A stretch of 64,000 nt of DNA from Podaxis mareebaensis. Its lineage: Eukaryota > Basidiomycota > Agaricomycetes > Agaricales > Agaricaceae. Position 1 is the stretch's first letter; every line of letters starts with the position of its first letter. The position numbers were made by a program, and so were the translations under genes. The notes beneath the pieces are model-generated. The model saw only the letters and a list, made by a program, of their open reading frames with translations. It made no database searches and was not told the DNA's origin. Positions 1 to 10,077 of this stretch are shown here, piece by piece. Where the stretch lies: NCBI GenBank assembly GCA_018524725.1, contig JAEUWP010000599.1, positions 186,001 through 250,000 of the forward strand, in the 5' to 3' direction.

Positions 1-2616
1 GCGATGCCATATTCGTATCTATCAGTAAGTCTGCATCATGTTTAGCCCGGTACGAGATGAGGCGAGCCTGCACGTAGTCGTATGTGAGTGTCTTCAGTGG
101 ACCCGTGAGGCCATGAGTCAAAAATTCTAAGGCAGCCGTATGCATAGATGCTCACTGGTGTATCAACGCACCCCCATCCCGAAGGGGAACAGAAAGTCAT
201 AAGGATGCACGGATGAAGGGGGTCAAAGTGGAACTGGAACTCTTCCTTGAACCGGGAGCTGCGGGAATCCCATGCGGATTTAGAGTGCTCTTTGATCCAT
301 TGGGAGCATTTCTCGAATTCGGGTTGTACGCGGCTGCGAGGGGGAGACATGGATCCCGGACTCCTGGAGGTGGAGGTGCTCGTGGGTTAGTCGGCGGTGG
401 GCGAGATGCCCGCGGCGGGTATCAGGAAGATGTTTGAGATGGCGGTTGAGAGTGCGAATGGAAATGGGTAGGCGAGGCGGAGGTGCCGGCTTGGAGGTGG
501 GAGGGCCTGAAGAGGGTGAAGACAAGGAGAGATTGAAGTAGTGCGTGTAGAAGGCGGGTGTGCATTCGTCGGCAGCCGCCTTTAAGGTATGATGTCGTAT
601 GCGTTGGGCGTTGGAATTTGAGGCCTGAGGCCTGGAAGCTGGATTAGAACGTCGAGTGCTGGGTTGTGAGGTGGTGTGGGTAGAGTGGTCAGGCGGAGTT
701 GGCGCAGGACGAGACAGCTTTAGGGACTAGTTCAACCGTTTCACTGTCTGTGAGAACACTACACCGCACCATTGCCCCACACGAGTTGGAATAGTTGTCC
801 GGCTCCGGGTTAAGTACGAGTGAAGAACTAAGACTGAGGTGTATGGTCCGCTAATAGACAAATGCACCCTGAGGACATGATTCATGGGCACCTTCCACAC
901 GCTGTGGCACTTTTGGTATGTTGGCCGATGTCGATCGATATCCTGTGTACTATTTGTTGCCGAGGTGTGGGTTACCCTTGAAAACTCAAGGACTATGAGT
1001 TCAGTTCTCGGGGAGGTTATTTTTTCGAGTGGGCGTCTACACGTTGCCAGGACTGGATTTTCGTCCAAAGCCTTGTTGTCAAATCTCCTGGTGCGTGTTT
1101 CTGTTCTTGGTGATTCTGGTGGTTGCTCGGGTATGCCCGCTTCATTACATTACTTTCGTGTTGGATCACCCTTCCGCATCTCAAGATCTCAATCTCCAAT
1201 TTTTGTCTTACGCCGTCGTGTCATTACGAGACCCCTTCATGACTAGGGGTTGCGATAACAAATATATTATGCGAGTCTGGCAATGGGTGCTAATTACATG
1301 AAGGATGATGTTGGGCGAAAGCCTGGTGGGGGTTTCCCTGTCTGGCAGCGTGCACAAGAGTCGAGAGGGCCGCGATCGGGTGGATGGGGCCAACCGAGAA
1401 GCGGGCCTTACTTGAGCGCGAGAGGGGGGCGAAACGAAGAATGTTGGCGCGCAGCCAGCCGCTGCCTGCGTGGAGATGTAGGAGCGGAGGAAGGGGGTGA
1501 AGGACCCGTGACCGTGACTCTCGGCTAACAAAGACTTCACTCTGCTTCCTCCATTCCTAAGTACCTCTCTCCATCTCGGATCAACAAGTTATGTGAGCAC
1601 ACAAGGTAACTACCATTCAACGTATTGTTCAACGTTCAGTCTGAACGGTGTTATGCCCGTGACTCGTCTCATTTGTACAATGCATTGTCATTGCCAGGTC
1701 TGCGGCTATCATGGAGGCCTCGAGGAATGAACCAGCTGCAGCGCTTTTCTATATGAACGTGCCTCGCGACACGCCTTACTCATCCGCTGCCCGAACGCAA
1801 GCAGACATGGCTGACCCTTCAAGCTTCAAGTGCAAATGTTTAACGCGGAACACTCATTGTTAACACGACTCGCCTGGTTGCTCTTTAGTAAGGTCGCCCT
1901 CACGAACATGACCACATCATATGGAGCGAAAGTCCTCTAGTCCCGGCTTGCTTTTGACACAACGATATACAGAGTATAACCTACACATGTCTAGGTTGAA
2001 GTTGAATATCCACCGGAACGAAACCCTCGACTCGCCCCGAGCTCTGGTGGGAGCAATTATTTAGTATGTTCTGTGAGTGTATTCAATTCTTTGCCTTCGA
2101 CGATGTTATAAACTCAGCGTTCTCAGTGGAGAAAAGGGGTTGCTCCCATACAAACTACCTTGGAGAACGAATGGTACCTCTTACAAACCCTCTGTGAGCG
2201 TCAAATCCAACCACGGTAGCTTGGAGCGTGTGTGACCATTTTGACTTGTGACTAACACCTTGCCGACATAGGGTGTCAATGGTCATCGTCAACATGAGTT
2301 GATGGACACCCTGCTACCAGAAACGGGAGGCCTCGAGGCCACCACACCTGCTCACAACCAACACCTCGATCTCTCCTTTTTAACCAGTCTCATAAGCCAA
2401 GACCGCAAGCAACGAATGTCTAAGCCGGGAGAACGCTTATCTTTGTCCTTAAACACCGCAAGGTGGTGCTTTGCCCACTAATTATCTCTGTCGTGCTTCC
2501 TGACTTCATTTATGCTAGTTTACCACAAAACTATTCACAACCAGATGCCGCCCAATCTCCTGTATGTCAAGCCCGCTCTGCTGCGTCAAATTCTACCAAC
2601 CAGTATCCTTCTACTT
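1..2616. other. 5' flank without a supported gene
   Basis: Several short open frames lie here on both strands, for example 42-350 and 280-525 on the minus strand, but none carries a motif I recognise or joins to a neighbour through credible splice sites. Around 1597-1660 there is a segment resembling 5146-5200 (both carry CACAAGGTAAC followed by a TTCAAC-rich stretch), which suggests that the duplication that made the two GTPase genes included upstream DNA. An additional 5' exon of the first GTPase could be hidden between about 2299 and 2616; I cannot define it. Confidence 0.4.
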
Positions 2617-4344
2617 ATGTTCCAGACCTCGGTACAGCCGAACCAAGAACCCGACTGGCCATTGCCGAACCCTCTAACATCCAAACCACGCCGAGAGTGC
2701 GAAACTGAGAGTGTTGATTTCGTTCAGAAGGAGGAGCTGACACAAGACGATGTGATTATTGCGTAAGTCCGAGTCTGAACTACGTGAACGAATTTATATC
2801 TGAATATCATGATTTATTCCCAGTGTTATGGGGCCAACTGGGGCTGGCAAAAGTACTGTAAGGGACCTAACCGTTTTCTCGTTTTCGGTGGCACTCATCG
2901 AAACCGCAGTTCATTCAAACTGTAACAGGTCGCGATAATGGCGTCGGTCACAGCCTCACATCGTGCACAAGCCAGGTTTCCGCTGTACGAGTGACCTTTA
3001 AAGATCATGTAACCGTCGTTTTGGTCGATACCCCCGGTTTCGACGATACGCATCTATCGGACTTGGAAGTTCTGAAAATCATTGCAGAGTGGCTTAAGGA
3101 AGTGTGCGTCGTTGAAACCCAGCATCATCCGATGGTAAATCTAATCATCTCCCAGCCGACGGGGCAAATTCGGACTCTCTGGGATCCTTTATTTGCACCG
3201 CATTTCGGACAATCGTATGGCGGGCACGCCACTGAAGAACCTCGCCATGTTCAGGAAACTATGTGGAGAAGACTTCTTCAAAAGAGTCATTCTTACAACG
3301 ACGATGTGGCCGAATGACGGCGATCCCGAGTACACGCTATGCGTTGGACGGGAGAAGGAGCTCCAGAAGGACTATTGGGCGGAGATGATTAAAAGAGGAT
3401 CGAGGACTCTACGTTTCAAGAACACGAAAGAGTCCGCTCGCAATGTCCTTGATCAATTCATCATCGCTGAATCCAGTAGGCGATGTGATGCTCTAGCTCT
3501 CAGAATTCAGCAGGAATTGGTCGATGAAAAGAAAAAGATTCCGCGCACTGAAGCTGGACAACAGCTCCATGGCCTCATTGAAGAGTTGGTCGTAAAACAG
3601 AATGACGTATTGAGGCGGTTGAAGGACGAGTTGGGAAAAACAGCTGATCCGAAGTTCGTAGAAGCTCTTCTTGAGGAGCTGGGCCAGTTGCGCCGGGAAC
3701 GGGAGAATGCTATTAAGGACAAGCGCCAGCTGGAGTTATCCCTGCTCGCAAGGATGTTTCGGGTCTTCCCTTTCAAGCGAGGTCAGTACCGGCCTTGACA
3801 CGACTTGCACCATGTGCAACTGTGATATTGACATACTTGAACAATACTCGTAGCTCGGAGACAACAAATCGGACCGCATTCCCAGGAACACCAAGAGGCG
3901 TCACTAGACTCAAATGAGCCACCAGCGTCACACACGGCAGTCGACCCCCCGCACACTGGCCCTCCTACAGACTCAAATGAGCCATCAGCGCCATGCGCGC
4001 CAGTCAACTCCCTCAATTCCCCGCACACTGGCCCTTCCATGTACCCAAATGGGCCATCAGCGCCACACACGCCAGCTGACTCCCTCAATCCCCCGCGTAC
4101 TGGCCCTCCTATGAGCTCAAATGAGCCATCAGCGCCACACGCGGCAGTCGACTCCCTCAATTCCCCGTCCCCCGGCCCTCCCGTAGACCCAAGTGGGCCA
4201 CCAGCACCATACACGGCAGTCGAACCCCTCAATTACTCGCACCCCGGCCCTCCTGTAAACTCAGATACGTCATCAGCGCCACCAGAAGGGACAAAGGGAG
4301 AAGGCGGAGTTGCCACAGAGAACCAGGGACAGGATCCTTCATGA
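2617..4344 (+). CDS. AIG1-like P-loop GTPase with Pro/Ser-rich repeat tail (copy 1)
   Basis: Spliced model join(2617..2762, 2824..2857, 2910..3103, 3156..3781, 3854..4344) gives 496 residues. G1 P-loop GPTGAGKST lies near residues 52-60, G3 DTPGFDDT near 100-107, then the segment GILYLHRISDNRM and an ILTTTMW strand where G4 is expected; a charged, coiled-coil-like region rich in E, K and R follows. This layout fits the AIG1/MMR_HSR1-type GTPases expanded in mushrooms; their cellular role is unknown. The last intron (GTCAGT to CGTAG, 3782-3853) joins in frame to about five 24-residue Pro/Ser repeats; without splicing the frame stops at 3798. The start is uncertain: ATG 2617 is used, ATG 2512 is also in frame. 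Introns 1-3 match those of copy 2 at 5434. Confidence 0.75.
3886..4272 (+). repeat. 72-bp tandem minisatellite inside the GTPase tail
   Basis: About five to six imperfect copies of a 72-bp unit. In the frame that follows from the predicted splice at 3781/3854, each copy encodes a 24-residue unit with the core SNEPSAP, followed by a variable VDSLNSP part and TGPP. The first copy is shorter (about 21 residues). The whole array stays in frame with the GTPase body and contains no stop, which argues that it is translated. The spacing and the protein-coding phase exclude a CRISPR array. Confidence 0.8.
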
Positions 4345-5433
4345 AGGGCCGGCGTTGTGGGTATGCAAATAGGGAGAGGACTTTGACTGACTCAATGTCG
4401 AGAGGCAAGAAGTCGACGAATTTCAGGCATTTAGTTTTGCGACTTGAACCTTGATGTGATTAATCCTTGTACTACGGCATGTAATATAAGATGCGAAAAA
4501 GAAAGGATGAAAGATCAATCACGTTGCAAGTATATACGTCAGGATCATACGAAGAGTGGAAGTGATGGGGCAAGGGGCTTCTCCAAGCCCCCGATGACCA
4601 GGATTGGTGAAGCGAAGAAAGCCAGTGGGTCGCTCCCAAAACGTTCGGTCGTCGGTCCATGGCCACTGCGTGCTTTAGATCGTCATGCAATTCACCCGTT
4701 TAATAAACATTTCTCAGATGAAATCTTCTCGACGGTTTGACATAAGATACGTATAGTGGCCTACACTGCTCTACTAGCCCAAGGACGGAAGAATATACGA
4801 ATAGCCAGCGGGAGTCGGGAGTCGGTCCCGAAGAAGACGCGTGGATTTTTGAGGCTGCGAAACGAGAGCTGGTGGGAGCTGATGGACACCTACGCAGAAG
4901 AAATCTTCGAACGAAAGTGGATCTCCTAAGCGGGATGTTCAGAGGTACCGAAACAACTTCCAGAGGGACCTAGTGTAACTTAGCGCCGAGTCCACGCCAC
5001 TTACTAGCTAATGACGTATACTAATTGGTATGCCCAGGCCTCGAGGTCGTCATGAAGGTTTCCTTGCCCCCAACACCTCGGTGACCCACCGTACATAGTC
5101 AACATGCCGAGGTCAGTGGCACAATCCCAGGGCTCCTCGGCGAACACAAGGTAACGACCCTTCAACACTCTCCGTCAATATCTGGTTCAACACTGACACC
5201 CTCCCGCTCACCGGTTGCGGATCGCGCCGCTTTTCAAGCTATTCACAAAGAAGCGTTTCCGAACATGTATGGACAACTTACTATTTCGTCAAGCGAGCAT
5301 CATCTGACCGACTTTGTCTTATCCGTGACAGGTTTCGCGGTTCTGGTCCAAAGTTTTAGGTCAAGGGAACCTCAACGTTGAACGGTTGCCACGCATACAC
5401 CAACAACGGACTGGCAAGGCTATTTCTTCTGTT
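4345..5433. other. Spacer between the two GTPase copies
   Basis: There is no recognisable coding domain. Open frames at 4444-4740 and 4472-4690 lie on opposite strands of the same bases and have no motifs. The part after about 5140 resembles the sequence upstream of copy 1 (near 1597-1660), consistent with a tandem duplication of roughly 2.8-3.5 kb. Confidence 0.4.
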
Positions 5434-6514
5434 ATGCCCGTGCAAAGTGGGTCAAATTTGGCGCAGGACGATATTATTATTGCGTGAGCCCAGTACATCC
5501 AGTTTATGGTGATATGGCAGTCCTTAGCCTCGCTCACTAGTATCATGGGTCCAACGGGCGCTGGCAAAAGTACTGTGAGGGACTTGTCTTCCATCCGCGC
5601 CTGTCACGCTCACCATGACCGCAGTTCATTCAACAAGCCGTAGATCGCGAATCCGGAGTCAACCACAACCTCGAGTCGCAGGCAAACGAAGTCAGCGCTG
5701 TTCGAGTCAGCTTTACAGATGACACACACGTCATTCTCATAGACACCCCTGGTTTCGACGATACACATCTATCGGATTTGCATGTCCTCAAAATGATAGC
5801 AAAATGGCTCAAATTAGTGTACGTGTTTATCTCGTTTTCGGAAACGAGTGCTCAACCAACCAATCCAGTCACCGTTATAACCTGGGGCTTGCCGGGATCC
5901 TTTATTTGCACAGGATTTCTGATAATCGCATGGGTTCTACACCCTTGAAGAATCTCACTATGTTCAAGAAATTGTGCGGAGAAAATTTCTTCGAAAGGGT
6001 TATCCTCACAACAACGATGTGGTCGGAAGGAGCCAGCCACGACAGCGAGGAGATGACCTACATTGAACGAGAGGAAGAACTCAAAAGAGATTATTGGGCA
6101 CAAATGATCGACAGGGGTTCGGTAACCCTGCGTTTTAGAAGGACGCAAGCATCCGCTTGGAGCATTATCGACCATCTCATTGCTGTCAATTCCGCGAAAC
6201 GATGGATGAGGGTGCAAGAGGAGCTCGCGGCCCAGCGTAAGATGTTGCCACATACCGAGGTTGGCCAGCACCTTGGGGGCCCCATGGAAGAGCTGATCGA
6301 GAGGCAAAACGAGTTGCTGAAGCGGCTGAGGGACGAGTTGGGTGAAGCGGCTAATGCTGGGATCGTAGAGGCACTCCTCAGTGAGTTAGGCAAATTACGG
6401 ATGCAACGAGATAAAATTAGGAAGGACATGCACCAGTCGGGGTCATCGCTGTGGTCTCGGTTCTTCAACACATTCCGCGCCATGAGTGCATTTCGCCGTA
6501 ATAGGTCACCATGA
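5434..6514 (+). CDS. AIG1-like P-loop GTPase (copy 2)
   Basis: Model join(5434..5483, 5541..5574, 5625..5818, 5869..6514) gives 307 residues. It has IMGPTGAGKST (about residues 18-28), DTPGFDDT (about 68-75), GILYLHRISDNRM and ILTTTMW, and then a charged C-terminal coiled-coil-like half, paralogous to copy 1 throughout. Three introns occur at identical codon positions and phases in both copies, with near-identical exon edges (GC|GTRAG before the P-loop exon, ACT|GTRAGG after it). It ends without the proline-rich repeat tail of copy 1. ATG 5434 is the only close in-frame start; a further 5' exon cannot be excluded. The stop lies 121 bp from the convergent PTEN-like gene. Confidence 0.75.
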
Positions 6515-6635
6515 TGTACTTTGCACATTTGAGACTCAAGCTAATCTGGAAAGTCATATGTCATTAGCGGAATAAGCATTTCTGGGCGCTGGGATTGGCT
6601 ATGCATACAAAAAAGTTCTATAGGTCCTTGAAATT

Positions 6636-9041
6636 TCAGTCCTCGACCCCTTGCTGGGTCTCTACCGCAGTTCGCAATGTATCGTCGCCAGTTCCAGCTA
6701 AAACACCACCCAAAGTCGCCGCAACACTTGCAGGTTCATCCGCAGAGTCTGCGGCTGCACAGACAGGTGGCTCGGAGAGAACATGTTCAATTTCATCCCT
6801 CTTCCCCGGATCAGCAACGGAGAGAGCTTCCGCTTGCCGTCTAACGTCCGATGGCACAACCCATTCCAGAGAGATCTCGACATCAACAATTCCAGTTCCT
6901 AGACCGATTGGAAAATCAACTTCTTTACGCGTAAGTCGGATTGATGTCCGAGTTGGCACTGTGGATGAGTCGTCATTGCTATTATTCGTTTCCGTTGGGG
7001 CCGGATGGGGCATGTGAAACGTAGGGATGAGCCATATCCAGCCCATGAACACCTAGATATATATGAACATTCTATGGATGGGATACCAAGAAAAAAAGAA
7101 GCTTGCCTGGCCCATGTACAACTTGATTCTCACTTCGCGTTCCGCGTCAAGTATCACACCTTGTTCCTGGCTCACTAACCTTGCATTGATACTACTGGTG
7201 GAGATGCTTATGGATGAGTTAGGTCCGGGCAAAGAGTCGTACATGGATCGGTTTTCGTCTGCGGGGAGGTTGAAGTCTTCAGTTTTGGCTTGTTCAGTTT
7301 GATCACTTGGTTTGTCTTTAATCTCTTCCTTGATATCTTCCCACCGTTCGGTGGATAGAGGTCGAAGTGTGTAAGTGAGTATTTTTTCATCCTGTAGGGT
7401 AACACATGATCAAATACAGCACCTAGAAGTGGAGGGAAAATACATACTTTGTCGATGTTGTGAGATTCTATACGACTAGTTTCTCCGACTTCACCCAACC
7501 TGGCAAAACTGCGGACCATCTTATGTTGGTCCCATCTTCCATCCCTAAATACCGCGCTCAACTCCCCCTCTCCCCCACCATCGGTACCCATACTTTCAGA
7601 ACCAGGCTTGCGAACGCCTAATCTCCCTTTGTCGTCCCGTGTATGTTTCTCCCACTTTTCCAAGGTCGTGACAAAATCGTCATCATATCGCGCTAACGAA
7701 GCCCAGACATGGTTCACGCTGTGACTTCCATTATTTCTGGACGAGGCATGCGTCTCCGAGGAGGGAATGCTGGCAGGGCTTTGGGCACTGGGTACAGGTA
7801 CAGAAGATGCACCGTCTGAGTTTTTGGTTTTGCCCATGACGAGGTTAGCGGCTTTGACGAGGCCAAGTTTGATGGTTGACATTTCGCGGAGCCGCAGCTT
7901 GATTTCCGTAAGTCTAACGCGTTTCTTGTCCGGGGATGAGGAGGCGCGGGGACTTAGGGAAAGCGAAGGAGAGGGTGATGGAATTAGAGACCAAAATCCC
8001 GCGGGAGCTTCATATGCGAGACAGAGAGCCCAGTAGTGCAGGTACCGTCGCTGGCTAGGAATTGAAACTCCCTGCTTTTGTTTCTTTTGTGGGTCCGAAG
8101 GTGCCTTCATCCTCCGTGCGGTGTGAAGGTCGAGCACCCCTTTCAACGCGTCCGTGAAGGATCTCTCGGGGTTGGCGGAAGTTGGAGATACGGAACCAGG
8201 TGAGGCAGTGAGAGGAGGCCTGCCTGTCTCTTCTGGATCAAGGACATCCGTGGTATCCGATCCTGTCGTGACGGGTGACGAAGGTTGTAACAACGAGGTC
8301 GTTATGGCGTGCATCTTGTCAAGCTCCCGATCTTCAGGGAGGACATCCATTGTTTCTTCTGCCCGTCGTTTTGCCCACTCCTTTCTTGTGTGACTGCGCT
8401 GGAGCTTCGGAGGCGCAGGTTCTTCATCCAAGGACAAAAGGTAAGCACAGGCCATTGTTCCCGACCGTCCTTTCCCAGCTTTACTTGAGAGTGAGACCCA
8501 GCCGAGCTGTATTGAAATATCGGATACCTTTGCAGTGTAAAACAGAGACTCTGTCTGGAGAGCCGCTCAGCCATGCCCTCATCTCCCGTGCCACAAGAGG
8601 CATTATAGCAAGTGGTGGAGCACTACATAATGAGCGCAGTTATCAGGCAAGACGCTGATCCAACTAACGGAGGGCCACTTACTGGTGGTCAGGGAATGGA
8701 TATCTGCTCACTCTTCCTTCGAAGTATTGAGAGTCGTAGGAATTCTCCTTCAGCGGACAAAAGTTGAAAATCCAGTAATTCCCTCTATGGCGATGGTCGA
8801 GGAACCTTTTCACGTCCTCCCTTCTATTCCTATAATAGCCTTCAAACCCACTAGCGGGGTATCCCATGATAATGACCTGATCTGTGACATAAACGAGGTC
8901 TACAGTAATACCAATGTCGAAAATATAAGAAGAGAGTAAGGGCAATATTCAGGGCCAAAACGTACCAAGTTCGACCTTGAGCTCGCCATCTTTGAAACGA
9001 GCTTTCTGTCCTGACACGAGTCGCCTAATGTAGTCTGTCAT
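6636..9041 (-). CDS. PTEN-type phosphatidylinositol 3-phosphatase
   Basis: Model complement(join(6636..7052, 7107..7391, 7448..8478, 8528..8622, 8683..8899, 8966..9041)) gives 706 residues. The N-terminus (MTDYIRRLVS, then YVTDQVIIMGYPASGFEGYY) and RVSRYPFPDH match the PTEN phosphatase domain. The catalytic loop HCKAGKGRSGT (Cys about 128, Arg about 134) is split by the third intron. Tensin-type C2 segments follow: YMGQVFMGWIWLIPTFHMP and FPIGLGTGIVDVEI. The family dephosphorylates PI(3,4,5)P3 at the inner plasma membrane and opposes PI3K-Akt/TOR signalling. At 706 residues it is much longer than human PTEN (403); a low-complexity Ser/Pro-rich insert precedes SQRRYLHYW, and more low-complexity sequence lies within the C2 part. 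The 7053-7106 intron uses a GC donor (CAG|GCAAGC). Confidence 0.9.
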
Positions 9042-10077
9042 GGCCCCTGTCGATGCAACGGGTCGAGAATCACAGATATGTGGGGAGAGGGACTCTCATG
9101 ACTTATATATAAGGGAGTTCCAGAAGTTGGGGCTGTGATGCATTGAGGACTCCGGAAAACTGGAAAGCAGGATCGATGATGTCAATATGTGGCGACGGCC
9201 TCTAGTCCAAACATTTGAGGCGGTACAATTCCCACAGCTCTCCACAGCTCTTGAGTCTCGGAGTGTTGATAGCCCGTTCGGCGCTAGCAGCAGGTGCTAG
9301 AAACCGGAAGTCACGACGACCGATTTTAGTCAAACCGATGAAACCCGGGAGTAGACAATGATGTACTTTTGATTCGCCGACACTTCCTTGTGTAAATGCT
9401 ATTCTCCCCTTTGGATAGGTGTGTTGGTACTAAATGATTGGCAGCCTCTAACATCGATTTGCTGCAAAGAGCAAATTCGGAATGCTCGGTGGCAAACGCT
9501 CCAGTCAACTATCTAGCCCACGAATACAGACGTTCGAAAGACGTGCGAATGAGGCTGACCAGAGTTGGACAGTTCTCGAATTCAAGCTCACCAATCGCCG
9601 AGTTGGCGGAATGCAACGAATAACCCAGCAACTTGGATACCTTTCCGACCGTAGTGGCGACGATTTTGCGTGGCACCGAATATGTGACATCAGAAGCGTT
9701 GGGAAACAATTGAGAAGACACTTCTTCCCATAGGTATATGTAGAAACTCGGTTCAAACCGCTTCGCTTCCTTGACCTTGCCAAGAGTATAAGGAATCGCG
9801 GTATTTCGTATTTAATCTCCGCTTCTTTGGATCCAATGGTCATCGAATAAGTGGGTCATTATCTAAGAATAAAACTGATCACTCATGAATTGCATCGTAG
9901 CTTCATTAGAAAACATTATTTATTGTTTTTTTACCTTTGAGCTGCACGAATTACTTGCGACGGATCCAGTCATTAAAACATCTGGACGCCAAACTCAGGC
10001 CAATCTCGCAGAGGCTCATTTTTTTTTTCTCCTAGGAATCACAGCGTGCTTTTCAGAGGTTACATGTGGAGCATAAA
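9042..10077. other. No supported gene
   Basis: This holds the upstream region of the PTEN-like gene and the downstream region of the rhamnogalacturonan lyase gene. Overlapping open frames between 9326 and 9843 on both strands are mutual shadows without motifs. A short direct repeat of CTCCACAGCTC-like sequence lies near 9237-9255. I see nothing else. Confidence 0.4.

Noticed and set aside
3886..4272. CRISPR-like array
   Set aside because: The 72-bp units are contiguous, without spacers, and stay in a coding frame; the genome is fungal.
7208..8455. Separate 415-aa gene
   Set aside because: It is the fourth exon of the PTEN-like gene read through the next intron; the catalytic loop starts in the preceding exon.
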